Shown: positions 52,320 to 60,089 of the stretch, in pieces
Position numbering within the stretch: the first letter of the stretch is position 1
How the letters are laid out: every line of letters starts with the position of its first letter
From: Lewinella sp. 4G2
Lineage (GTDB): Bacteria > Bacteroidota > Bacteroidia > Chitinophagales > Saprospiraceae
Length of the DNA: 64,000 nucleotides
Assembly (NCBI RefSeq): GCF_001625015.1
Contig: NZ_LVWJ02000014.1
Location: 2,356,001 to 2,420,000, forward strand
Reading direction: 5' to 3'
Made by a program: the position numbers and the translations under genes
The notes under the pieces: model-generated
Database searches by the model: none
Told to the model about the DNA's origin: nothing
Seen by the model: only the letters and a program-made list of their open reading frames with translations

Positions 52320-52427
52320 GGAGACCCGACCTCTGGTCGGGTCTGAGGGGTACGGGTACTTAAATCGCGGTAAATTTTGTGTGGTTGAAAAGAACACGAC
52401 CCTACCCCGACCAGAGGTCGGGGCTCC
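52320..52427 (+). repeat. Double-hairpin repeat, copy 3
   Basis: Left hairpin CCCGACC-TCT-GGTCGGG, right hairpin CCCCGACC-AGA-GGTCGGGG. Compared with copy 1 both loops have changed in a matching way (TCC to TCT, GGA to AGA), keeping them complementary. It lies 26 bp after the membrane protein gene and before the convergent lepA. Confidence 0.9.
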
Positions 52428-52523
52428 TTATGCAACCGTCGGAGGGCCTCCGTTTGTAGAATGGGCCGCCTAACGGCGTGCCATCGCTACGTAGGCCGGC
52501 CCTTCGGGACGGGGGGGCCTGGA

Positions 52524-54311
52524 CTAATCCAACTTCAAGCACTCCAAAAACGCCTTCTGTGGCACTTCCACCTTACCGAATTGGCGCATCTTCCGCTTAC
52601 CGGCCTTCTGCTTATCGAGGAGCTTGCGCTTCCGGCTGATGTCACCACCGTAACATTTGGCGGTTACGTCCTTCCGCATGGCGGAGAGGGTTTCGCGGGC
52701 GATCACCTTGGCGCCAATGGCCGCCTGGATGGCGATCATGAACTGCTGACGGGGAAGGAGTTCGCGCAATTTCTTACACATCCCGCGTCCAACGTAAGCG
52801 GCCTTGCTGCGATGGACGAGTGCGGAAAGCGCATCCACGTTCTCGCCGTTGAGTTTGATGTCCATGCGCACCAAATCCGTTTCTTGGTATTCCTTCGGCT
52901 GGTAGTCGAAACTCGCGTAGCCGCGGCTGATGGATTTGAGGCGGTCGTAGAAATCAAAGACGATCTCCGCCAGGGGCAGCTCAAAGTGGAGCTCCACCCG
53001 CTGCGGGCTGAGGTAAGTCTGCTTCGTCAGGTGGCCCCGCTTATCGATGCACAGGTTCATGATGGCGCCGATGTAGTCGGTCGTCGTAATGATCTGGGCG
53101 TTGATGATTGGTTCTTCCACCATTTGGCGGTTGTTCTGCTCGGGGAGTTCCGCGGGGTTGCGGATCTCGGTCACGTTCCCCTTCGTATCCGTCACGCGGT
53201 AGGTTACGTTCGGTACGGTGGTGATGACGTCCATACCGAATTCGCGGAAGAGACGCTCCTGGACGATCTCCAGGTGCAGCATCCCCAGGAAGCCACAACG
53301 GAAACCGTAGCCGAGAGCGGCGGAGGTTTCGGGCTCAAAAATGAGCGAAGCATCATTTAACTGAAGTTTTTCCAAGCTATCGCGCAGTGGCTCGAAGTCG
53401 TCGTTGTCGAGGGGGAAGATGCCGGCGAAGACCATCGGCTTCACTTCCTCGAAACCGGAGAGCATCTCGGCGGGGTTGTCCTTGGTCGTGATCGTGTCAC
53501 CCACCTTGATTTCCGAACTATTTTTCACGCCAGTCACGATATAGCCAACGCTGCCGCACTTCACCTCCTGCATGGGCCGGGGGTTGATTTCCATCGCACC
53601 TACTTCGTTTGCATCGTACTCGGCACCCGTCGCGATGAACTTGACGGTATCCCCTTTGCGGAGGGTACCGTTCATAATCCGTACGTATGCGATCACCCCG
53701 CGGAAGGGATTGAATACGGAGTCGAAGATCAGCGCTTGGAGGGGTGCTTCTGGGTCGCCTTCGGGGGCGGGGACGCGCTCCACGACGGCCGTCATGATGT
53801 CCTGCACGCCGATGCCGGTCTTGCCGCTGGCCAGGATGATGTCCTCCCGGTCACAGCCAGTCAGTTCCATCATTTGGTCGGCCATCTCTTCGATGCGGGC
53901 CGTCTGCATGTCTACCTTGTTCAGGACGGGGATGATTTCCAGGTCGTGCTCCAAAGCCAGGAAGAGGTTGGAGATCGTTTGGGCTTGAATCCCCTGGGTC
54001 GCGTCCACCAATAGCAGGGCACCTTCGCAGGCGGCGATGGAGCGGCTCACTTCGTAGGAGAAGTCCACGTGGCCGGGCGTGTCGATCATGTTGAACACGT
54101 AATCCGTCCCGTCCAGGTGGGTATAGTTCATCTGGATGGCGTGGCTCTTGATGGTGATGCCCCGCTCGCGTTCGAGGTCCATATCGTCGAGCTGTTGGTC
54201 CATCTTTTCCCGTTCACCGACGGCCTGGGTAAAGTCCAGCAGGCGGTCAGAAAGGGTAGATTTGCCGTGGTCGATGTGGGCAATGACGCAAAAGTTACGG
54301 ATGTGCTTCAT
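52524..54311 (-). CDS. lepA: Elongation factor 4 (LepA)
   Basis: A 595-residue translational GTPase of the usual length. G1 is [16 protein letters not shown]3 [12 protein letters not shown]4 NKVD. The LepA-specific C-terminal domain includes [19 protein letters not shown] and [19 protein letters not shown]. It back-translocates or remodels stalled ribosomes under stress. A TACTTTTG promoter box lies 9-16 bp upstream. Confidence 0.97.
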   Translation of the reverse strand: MKHIRNFCVIAHIDHGKSTLSDRLLDFTQAVGEREKMDQQLDDMDLERERGITIKSHAIQMNYTHLDGTDYVFNMIDTPGHVDFSYEVSRSIAACEGALLLVDATQGIQAQTISNLFLALEHDLEIIPVLNKVDMQTARIEEMADQMMELTGCDREDIILASGKTGIGVQDIMTAVVERVPAPEGDPEAPLQALIFDSVFNPFRGVIAYVRIMNGTLRKGDTVKFIATGAEYDANEVGAMEINPRPMQEVKCGSVGYIVTGVKNSSEIKVGDTITTKDNPAEMLSGFEEVKPMVFAGIFPLDNDDFEPLRDSLEKLQLNDASLIFEPETSAALGYGFRCGFLGMLHLEIVQERLFREFGMDVITTVPNVTYRVTDTKGNVTEIRNPAELPEQNNRQMVEEPIINAQIITTTDYIGAIMNLCIDKRGHLTKQTYLSPQRVELHFELPLAEIVFDFYDRLKSISRGYASFDYQPKEYQETDLVRMDIKLNGENVDALSALVHRSKAAYVGRGMCKKLRELLPRQQFMIAIQAAIGAKVIARETLSAMRKDVTAKCYGGDISRKRKLLDKQKAGKRKMRQFGKVEVPQKAFLECLKLD

Positions 54312-54319
54312 AATTAGCG

Positions 54320-54327
54320 CAAAAGTA
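54320..54327 (-). promoter_or_regulatory. -7 box of lepA promoter
   Basis: TACTTTTG on the minus strand matches TAnnTTTG exactly, 8 bp before the ATG, giving a very short leader. Confidence 0.4.
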
Positions 54328-54389
54328 CGAAACGTGCTAGTGGCGGGGCCGGCCGGCGCGTCACGGAAAGGTTATTTGTTAGGCTGCGT

Positions 54390-54493
54390 CGGCGGGCTTC
54401 CGAACGGTACGAAAACCGGGCGCTGCCGCAGGTGCGGAGTTCAGGGGCAAGAAGGAAAAAGAGATAGCTTACGTTACGACGGAAAGCCCGCCG
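54390..54493. repeat. Inverted repeat with ~14-bp arms enclosing a core motif
   Basis: CGGCGGGCTT (54390-54399) and AAGCCCGCCG (54484-54493) are exact complements, with a further CCG/CGG extension after a one-base bulge. The 84-bp interior contains the dispersed core at 54419. It may be a small insertion or a structured part of the lepA upstream region. Confidence 0.5.
54419..54435 (-). repeat. Core motif of the dispersed element
   Basis: Exact GCACCTGCGGCAGCGCC on the minus strand, about 110 bp upstream of lepA. Confidence 0.7.
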
Positions 54494-54544
54494 GGTAAGG
54501 AGGAAACGTCTTATGACGGGAACGGTTGCAAAATTTATTTGTCC

Positions 54545-54740
54545 GAATTCAGTGAAAATAGCTCCAGGTGGCGAACAACGGTGGTTACGTGTACGCTTTA
54601 CTATCAAAGGTGACCAAAGCGAATAATTGGGCCTACCTAACAAACACGCGCCAGTAGCGGCCCGTTGTTATAGACATACTCCAATATTATTCTATCTGAA
54701 CTGTTATTGCCCGCCCTTTTAGTCAGGGGCGGGCTTTTTT
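54545..54740 (+). ncRNA. Candidate small RNA inferred from an orphan terminator
   Basis: A strong plus-strand terminator ends here but no plus-strand protein gene lies upstream before the convergent lepA at 54311. The preceding 160 bp carry short complementary pairs (such as CAATA/TATTG near 54681-54708) and a weak TTTATTTG box near 54534. The 5' end is a guess. I could not match it to 6S, SRP, tmRNA or RNase P RNA. Confidence 0.3.
54709..54740 (+). terminator. Strong intrinsic terminator without an assigned gene
   Basis: GCCCGCCC pairs with GGGCGGGC around a 10-nt loop and is followed by six T. The orientation is plus, whereas both flanking genes are on the minus strand. Confidence 0.85.
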
Positions 54741-54772
54741 ATGGAGTATAGTCCCGATTTACCCATTCCCTG

Positions 54773-54822
54773 GCACCTGCGGCAGCGCCACGCAGTAAGT
54801 CCCGTACGCTGTCGGTGCGCGC
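54773..54822 (+). repeat. Dispersed hairpin element, full copy
   Basis: GCACCTGCGGCAGCGCC followed by CACGCAGTAAGTCCCG and a CCCG/CGG hairpin. The first 35 bases match the inverted copy at 4475-4524 with two differences. It lies 26 bp past the stop of the next minus-strand gene. Confidence 0.85.
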
Positions 54823-54848
54823 CTAAATTGGTGAGCGAAAGCCTAGCG

Positions 54849-55442
54849 CTAAAAATTAAGCAATAGACCCAAACCATCGGCGGTGCCGCCCAGTCGCAGG
54901 GGAAGCGTGCCATTCAATTTGGTCGCAATCACGTAATTGACCAAGTCAAACACAAAGAGAAAGCCACCCTGTAGCATGATGCTGTTACCGTACCCTTTCA
55001 GTTGGTCGGTATCGACGCCGGGCCGCTTTGCCCGCTCCGTCAGGTACAGGCCACCGAGCACGTAACCGACGTCTAGCCCCGTGTTGAATAACAAAATTTT
55101 CTGAAATTGCTGGTGTTTCTGCATACTCGTAGCCAGGTCCCAACCCGCCGGATCAGCCTGCAAATAGCTGTAGTAGCCAAAGCCGGCGATGGCCAGGTTG
55201 ACGGTATTCCAGAGCGCATTCATCTCGTGGAAGCGGCGGGTGGCACCCTCGGACCCACCACGCAGTGCCAGACCCGTGCCAATGTTCGCCACGGCCCACC
55301 CACCGAGCGTAAGCATGGCCACCTTTTGTTGCTGGAGGCTGGCCTGATTATAGGTAGCCAATAAATCCGTTTCCACCTGGGCAAAAAGCAGGCAGGAAGA
55401 CAGGAGAATGAGGGTGGTCAGGCCGGTTTTGAGAGACATCAT
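54849..55442 (-). CDS. Membrane-associated hypothetical protein (DUF6992-like)
   Basis: A 197-residue protein with an N-terminal signal-like segment (LTTLILLSSCLLFAQ) and several hydrophobic stretches, including KVAMLTLGGWAVANIGTGLAL, NTVNLAIAGFGYYSYL and IMLQGGFLFVFDLVNYVIA. The central RRFHEMNALWNTVNLAIAGF resembles proteins I associate with DUF6992, but this is from memory. Role unknown. Confidence 0.6.
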   Translation of the reverse strand: MMSLKTGLTTLILLSSCLLFAQVETDLLATYNQASLQQQKVAMLTLGGWAVANIGTGLALRGGSEGATRRFHEMNALWNTVNLAIAGFGYYSYLQADPAGWDLATSMQKHQQFQKILLFNTGLDVGYVLGGLYLTERAKRPGVDTDQLKGYGNSIMLQGGFLFVFDLVNYVIATKLNGTLPLRLGGTADGLGLLLNF

Positions 55443-55669
55443 GGACGGGGAAATTGAAAAAATCTTAATCCCCTGAGCGCATTTCGGTTCACCGCCGCAA
55501 GCTTTTATTTACGGGGCCTCGAGCGGATTAGTGGAGCAGGAAAATCACCACGTTGTTGTGGGGTGGGACTTCCCGTTATCGAACATGAGGTAGGGTTTTT
55601 CACGTTTAAAGAGCTGAATGCGGCCGTTGAACGCCGCTGATTTTGTGCATTTTTAAACTAACCAAACCA

Positions 55670-56704
55670 ATGAAAAAGTTTATTTCAACCCTGGCCTTGA
55701 CCGCCGTACTTGCCGCCCCATCATTCGCTCAGGTAGAGCGTGTCAATCCGATGAGTGACCGGTCCGCAGACGTGACCAGCTACTCCGACGATCGTAACTA
55801 CTCCGAAGATTACGCCAAGATGATTCGTAGCCAGTACGAAGTCGATATGCGGTCCCTGACCAGTAAAGCGTTAGGTCTTTCGAGCGAAGAGATCACCGGC
55901 TTCACGCCACTGCTGATGTCCTATATGGATGCCAAGAAGGCCCTCAACGTTGAGCGCAACGAATTGGTAGACGAATACGGCGAGGAGATGGCCGAAGACG
56001 ATACCGTGAAGGACGAGAACGAAGAAACCGCCGACTTCATCGAAAATTACATGGAAGTTGATATCCGTGAAATGGAGCTCAAGAAGGATTACTTCGACAA
56101 ACTCGAAGACGTAATCGGCTACGACAAAGCCCTAACCTTCTTTGACATCGAAAAGATGTACAGCGACCGTATTCAACGGATGGCCCTGGTGAAAACCATC
56201 CCCACCCAACCCGTACTGTACGTACTCGAACCCGTTACCTACAGCTACGAAACCCAGGTGAACGACTACAACAACTGGAATAAGATCTACATCAACGGTG
56301 AAGTAGGCTTGGACCACAACTACACCTACAACGGTCTGCAGAAGCTACTCACCGCCGCCGAGGCCATGGTAGCCGCCGAGGGCATCAACGTAGTGAACTT
56401 CGACAGCCGCAAAGCCATGATCATGGAGAAAGCCGGCCAGATGAAAGAGAACTGGAGAAGCCTCAGCCACGCCGACCTCGCCCGCCAAGCCTTCACCGAA
56501 ACGGCTAGCATCCTGAAGGACATCGCCAATGACGGCCGCTTCAGCGTAAGCGATACCTGGACCAACAAGTTGGTTAACAACGCCAAGGCCATCAATCCCA
56601 GCGTAAAGCTCACCGACCAGGGTGATGAAGTAAACGCATTCTTCAGCTCCGCCCAGTACATCGTCAACGACCTCGTCGATCAAGCCAACGGAATGACGAA
56701 ATAG
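55670..56704 (+). CDS. Secreted hypothetical protein, helix-rich
   Basis: A 344-residue protein with a signal peptide (KKFISTLALTAVLAAPSFAQ). The mature part is acidic and mostly helical in the first half, with KMIRSQYEVDMRSLTSKALG, MDAKKALNVERNELVDEYGE and EMELKKDYFDKLEDVIGY, resembling heavy-metal or stress sensor proteins with helical hairpins; the second half has YNGLQKLLTAAEAMVAAEG. No family is recognised. The ATG at MKKFIS is preferred to one nine codons upstream. It is monocistronic and ends at a clear terminator. Confidence 0.7.
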   Translation: MKKFISTLALTAVLAAPSFAQVERVNPMSDRSADVTSYSDDRNYSEDYAKMIRSQYEVDMRSLTSKALGLSSEEITGFTPLLMSYMDAKKALNVERNELVDEYGEEMAEDDTVKDENEETADFIENYMEVDIREMELKKDYFDKLEDVIGYDKALTFFDIEKMYSDRIQRMALVKTIPTQPVLYVLEPVTYSYETQVNDYNNWNKIYINGEVGLDHNYTYNGLQKLLTAAEAMVAAEGINVVNFDSRKAMIMEKAGQMKENWRSLSHADLARQAFTETASILKDIANDGRFSVSDTWTNKLVNNAKAINPSVKLTDQGDEVNAFFSSAQYIVNDLVDQANGMTK

Positions 56705-56733
56705 TAAGTGATAAAACCTACTTAACAGCAGAT

Positions 56734-56767
56734 GGCCCCCTCCTTTTCACTAAGGCGGGGGCTTTTT
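56734..56767 (+). terminator. Intrinsic terminator
   Basis: GGCCCCC and GGGGGC pair around a 15-nt loop with an inner TCC/GG pairing, followed by five T. Confidence 0.8.
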
Positions 56768-56801
56768 GCGTTTATACGACGGATCAGAATTGGTGACTTC
56801 C

Positions 56802-56861
56802 GTTCCCGGTAGGGAACACCAAGATAGCCCGTGATCAGACGAGACCGAAGGTCCGTCAGAT
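56802..56861. repeat. Pair of adjacent hairpins
   Basis: GTTCCC-GGTA-GGGAAC (56802-56817) is a perfect 6-bp stem. Then GATC, GAC and GACC at 56833-56846 pair with GGTC, GTC and GATC up to 56861 around a GAA loop with one bulge and one mismatch. The second, GACC-GAA-GGTC, is of the same form as the ribD-region hairpins. They lie before a small gene of unknown function. Confidence 0.5.
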
Positions 56862-56918
56862 CCCGGCGAATAAGGATGGAGAAGAAGAACCATTTACCTT
56901 TACCCCACAACCTCCCCA

Positions 56919-57128
56919 ATGCGCAAAGAACTCCCCGACCACGTAATCTGGCTCGTCGACGGCGACGAAGGGCGCTACGTCCACCAGTACGAATTTCGCC
57001 CCTTCGCCATTGGTGACGTCGCTACCTTTTACGACTACCACGAGGACGGCACCTTTGATTACGACTCCGCCACCACCTGCCGGGTAGAACGGGATGCCGT
57101 CTACGGCGAAATCGCCCGCAAAGTATGA
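56919..57128 (+). CDS. Small acidic protein coupled to the YheT-like hydrolase
   Basis: A 69-residue protein rich in Asp, Tyr and Val (VIWLVDGDEGRYVHQYEF, DYHEDGTFDYDSATT). No known domain, signal or membrane span. Its stop overlaps the start of the hydrolase gene in an ATGA, which argues that it is translated and coupled to it. Confidence 0.6.
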   Translation: MRKELPDHVIWLVDGDEGRYVHQYEFRPFAIGDVATFYDYHEDGTFDYDSATTCRVERDAVYGEIARKV

Positions 57129-58057
57129 CCGGGCTCAGAGGGCATTATCAAACCATCGTCCCCAACCTCTTCCGCAAAGTGCCGGTCAACTACCGGCGGG
57201 AACGGATCGATACACCGGACGGAGATTTTCTCGATCTGGACTGGCTGGACCAATCCGCCGCCAGCAAATTGGTCATCCTTTCGCACGGCTTGGAGGGGGA
57301 CAGCAGCCGCGTCTACGTCGCCAGCGCGGCTCGGTTCTTCCACGAGCGGGGGTGGGAAGTCTTGGCATGGAACTGCCGCAGTTGCTCCGGCGAAATGAAC
57401 CGCACCCCGCGGCTGTACAGCCACGGGCAATCGGAGGACGTCGAAACCGTCGTCAACCATGCGCTGCGAGATGATCGTTACGAGCAGGTAACCATGATCG
57501 GCTACAGCATGGGGGGCAACCTCACGCTAAAATATTTGGGCACGCTGGGAGACCGCGTCCCCGCCGTCATCACCCACGGTATTGCCTTTTCGGCGCCTGT
57601 TTTCATCGAGCACAGCGCAGATAGCCTGGACCACCCCGGTAATTGGGTGTACAGACGGAAATTCAAGCGGTCACTCTTTGCGAAGATCATGGCCAAGGAA
57701 GCCCAATTCCCCGGCCGCGTCAACGCTGCGGACATCTCCAAAGTGAAGCGCTGGCGGGATTTTGACCGTTATTTTTCCGCGCGCATCGGTGGTTTCGATA
57801 ACGTGGACGATTACTACGCCTACCTCTCCTCCGGCAACTTCCTGGCGGGGACTACGACGCCGGTCCTGATCGTCAACGCCAAGAACGACCCCATCGTACC
57901 GCCCGCCTGCTCACCGCGGGAATTAGCGGCGACGCATCCGCTCGTCCAATTGGAGGAACCCGCACTGGGTGGTCACGTTGGCTTCGCGCTGCGCGGCAAA
58001 CCGTATAATGGCATGGACGTACGGGCGCTTGCCTTCATCGAGGGACGCGAACCCTAG
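57125..58057 (+). CDS. YheT-like alpha/beta hydrolase
   Basis: A 310-residue COG0429 hydrolase. The fold opens with HYQTIVPNLFRKVPVNYRRE and ILSHGLEGDSSRVY; the nucleophile is in IGYSMGGNLTLKYLG (Ser), the acid in VNAKNDPIVPP, and the His in GGHVGFAL. Members hydrolyse esters of unclear physiological substrate; some eukaryotic relatives are acylglycerol lipases. Translationally coupled to the small upstream gene. Confidence 0.87.
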   Translation: MTGLRGHYQTIVPNLFRKVPVNYRRERIDTPDGDFLDLDWLDQSAASKLVILSHGLEGDSSRVYVASAARFFHERGWEVLAWNCRSCSGEMNRTPRLYSHGQSEDVETVVNHALRDDRYEQVTMIGYSMGGNLTLKYLGTLGDRVPAVITHGIAFSAPVFIEHSADSLDHPGNWVYRRKFKRSLFAKIMAKEAQFPGRVNAADISKVKRWRDFDRYFSARIGGFDNVDDYYAYLSSGNFLAGTTTPVLIVNAKNDPIVPPACSPRELAATHPLVQLEEPALGGHVGFALRGKPYNGMDVRALAFIEGREP

Positions 58058-58113
58058 CGTAGAGTCAGTCATTTTACCCATAACTCCGTACGTCCAAATT
58101 AGCCATTCACCCC

Positions 58114-58623
58114 ATGACCGATCAAGAAGTAGCCCTGTTGCCCGATTTGCCGAACCCGATGGACTCCGGGCTGTACCGGACCATCCCGCTGGCGGCCGTC
58201 ATCCTTGGCTTTGCGACCGTGGCAATGCTGTGGGGGGAGATCCCCGATCTGATCCCCATGAAGAATGACCTTGATCCCGACGATAACCTCATCACGAAGT
58301 ACGTCCTCTGGCTGGTACCGGTCGTCAACCTGGCCATCTTCGTGCTGCTGAAAAATGCCGTAAAACCGTCCTGGCAGAAGTACAACGTACCGCTCACGCC
58401 CATTACGCCGGAGAACGCCGAGCGGCAGCAACGCATCAATTTAGAGATGACGGCGCAGGTGCGTCTGGTCATCTGTTTGCTCCTCGCCTACATTGCCTAC
58501 GCGACGGCGCAGTCGGCGGCGGGGCTCACCAAAGGAATGGATATGCGCATCTTCTGGGTCCTCTTCGTCGCCCTGTTCGTCGTAATCGGGGTACAAGTTT
58601 ACCGAAGCTTGCGGGCGAAGTAA
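58114..58623 (+). CDS. DUF1648-like integral membrane protein
   Basis: A 169-residue protein with about four membrane helices. The N-terminal part IPLAAVILGFATVAMLWGEIPDL followed by TKYVLWLVPVVNLAIFVLL fits the DUF1648 pattern (proline-rich turn, then lysine before the second helix). The C-terminal half adds two more helices. It lies 57 bp after the hydrolase and 45 bp before purD in the same orientation. Function unknown. Confidence 0.65.
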   Translation: MTDQEVALLPDLPNPMDSGLYRTIPLAAVILGFATVAMLWGEIPDLIPMKNDLDPDDNLITKYVLWLVPVVNLAIFVLLKNAVKPSWQKYNVPLTPITPENAERQQRINLEMTAQVRLVICLLLAYIAYATAQSAAGLTKGMDMRIFWVLFVALFVVIGVQVYRSLRAK

Positions 58624-58667
58624 TTCCCTCGGTCGGTTACCTTCGCGGCGAACTCACCAATCGACTT

Positions 58668-59939
58668 ATGAACGTTCTCCTCCTCGGTGCCGGCGGCCGC
58701 GAACACGCCCTGGCCTGGCGCCTCACCGAAAGCCCCCTCTGCAAGCAACTTTTTATCGCTCCCGGAAACGCCGGCACGGAGGAATTCGGCACCAATCTGG
58801 CGCTCAACCCCAATGATTTCGACGCCCTCAAAACGGTGGTGCTGGAAAAGAACATCAGCTTAGTCGTCTGCGGCCCGGAAGAACCGCTCGTCCGGGGCGT
58901 GCAGAACTTCTTCAAGAACGATCCGGCGCTGTCGCAGGTGAGGTTTTTAGGACCGAGCAAGGAGGCCGCTCAGCTAGAGGGGAGTAAAGCTTACGCCAAA
59001 GTATTCATGCAGGAGTTCGGTATCCCGACCGCCGGGTACCGCGCCTTCACCAACGAAACTCTCTCAGAGGGTGTGGACTACCTCGCCATCTCAAAGACCC
59101 CGATCGTCCTCAAAGCGGACGGGCTGGCCGCCGGCAAGGGCGTCGTCATCCTCAACGACCGGGGTGAAGCCCAGGCAGAACTGAAGGCCATGCTCGACGG
59201 GAAGTTCGGCGACGCCGGCAGCGAAGTCGTCATCGAAGACTTTTTGGACGGGATCGAGTTTTCCGTATTCGTCCTTACTGACGGGAAGGACTTCGTCACC
59301 CTGCCGGTGGCTAAGGACTACAAAAGAATCGGGGTGGGGGATACCGGACCCAACACTGGCGGTATGGGTTCCGTAAGCCACCCACCTTTCGTCGACGCCG
59401 ACATGATGGCCAAGGTGGAGCACCGCGTCATCAAACCCACCCTGGAAGGCATCCAGGCGCGAGGGCTGGATTACAAAGGCTTCATCTTCATCGGCCTCAT
59501 CTCCGTCGAGGGGGAACCATACGTCATCGAATACAATTGCCGGATGGGAGACCCCGAAACCCAGTCCGTGATGGCCCGCCTCAACACTGACCTCATGCAA
59601 TTATGCCTGTTCGCAACGGACAGCGAAGTCTACCGCGCTACGGTGGATATTGAGCCGCGGCAAGCCGCTACGGTCGTCCTGGTAAGTGGTGGTTATCCCG
59701 GTTCCTACGAGAAAGGGAAGGTCATTACTGGTCTGAATGACGTAAGCGGTAGCCGCGTATTTCACGCCGGCACCAAGCGGGATGCGGACGGTGACATCGT
59801 TACGAACGGTGGCCGCGTCCTTGCCGTGACGAGCTACGGAGACACCTTCCAGGAAGCACTGGCCCTGAGCTACGAGAACGCCCGGAAGATTCACTTCAAA
59901 GGGGTTAACTACCGGAGTGATATTGGTTTTGACCTCTGA
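58668..59939 (+). CDS. purD: Phosphoribosylamine-glycine ligase
   Basis: A 423-residue ATP-grasp enzyme for the second step of purine synthesis. It opens MNVLLLGAGGREHALAWRL, and the ATP-grasp core has PIVLKADGLAAGKGVVI, DGKDFVTLPVAKDYKR and NTGGMGSVSHPPF. The sequence encoding DPALSQV (58925-58941) coincides with a 16 of 17 match to the dispersed repeat core. Other pur genes are not in the window. Confidence 0.96.
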   Translation: MNVLLLGAGGREHALAWRLTESPLCKQLFIAPGNAGTEEFGTNLALNPNDFDALKTVVLEKNISLVVCGPEEPLVRGVQNFFKNDPALSQVRFLGPSKEAAQLEGSKAYAKVFMQEFGIPTAGYRAFTNETLSEGVDYLAISKTPIVLKADGLAAGKGVVILNDRGEAQAELKAMLDGKFGDAGSEVVIEDFLDGIEFSVFVLTDGKDFVTLPVAKDYKRIGVGDTGPNTGGMGSVSHPPFVDADMMAKVEHRVIKPTLEGIQARGLDYKGFIFIGLISVEGEPYVIEYNCRMGDPETQSVMARLNTDLMQLCLFATDSEVYRATVDIEPRQAATVVLVSGGYPGSYEKGKVITGLNDVSGSRVFHAGTKRDADGDIVTNGGRVLAVTSYGDTFQEALALSYENARKIHFKGVNYRSDIGFDL

Positions 59940-59951
59940 GTAATGGTTGGC

Positions 59952-60000
59952 AGCGGATTATTACGGTCCTTAACCTAATTAGGTAGCAGCCGTAATCCGC
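59952..60000. other. Long hairpin with central palindrome after purD
   Basis: GCGGATTA and TTACGG (59953-59965) pair with CCGTAATCCGC (59990-60000), and the loop holds the 12-bp palindrome ACCTAATTAGGT. No T-run follows, so it may be a Rho-type boundary, an operator or a processed structure and not a simple terminator. Confidence 0.45.
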
Positions 60001-60089
60001 AACAATTCAATTAGGGCGGTTACGTCGGTTTCCCGTCGAGCAGGGTCAGGCAGCCGTAGCGCGCCCGAGAATCTCATTACCTTGGCGGT

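Larger units (their letters stand above)
54312..54848. other. Repeat-rich intergenic region
   Basis: About 540 bp without a supported protein gene; the longest minus-strand frame is low quality. It holds the lepA promoter, an inverted repeat (54390-54493) enclosing a dispersed core motif, a candidate RNA ending in a strong plus-strand terminator at 54740, and a full copy of the dispersed element. Confidence 0.6.

Noticed and set aside
52440-52520. GC-rich sequence after lepA as its terminator
   Set aside because: Possible GGCC pairings exist but the stems have mismatches and no T-run follows on the minus strand.
54314-54643. 109-codon minus-strand frame upstream of lepA
   Set aside because: It crosses repeats and the lepA promoter, is Arg/Ser-rich in a way typical of shadow frames, and shows no domain.
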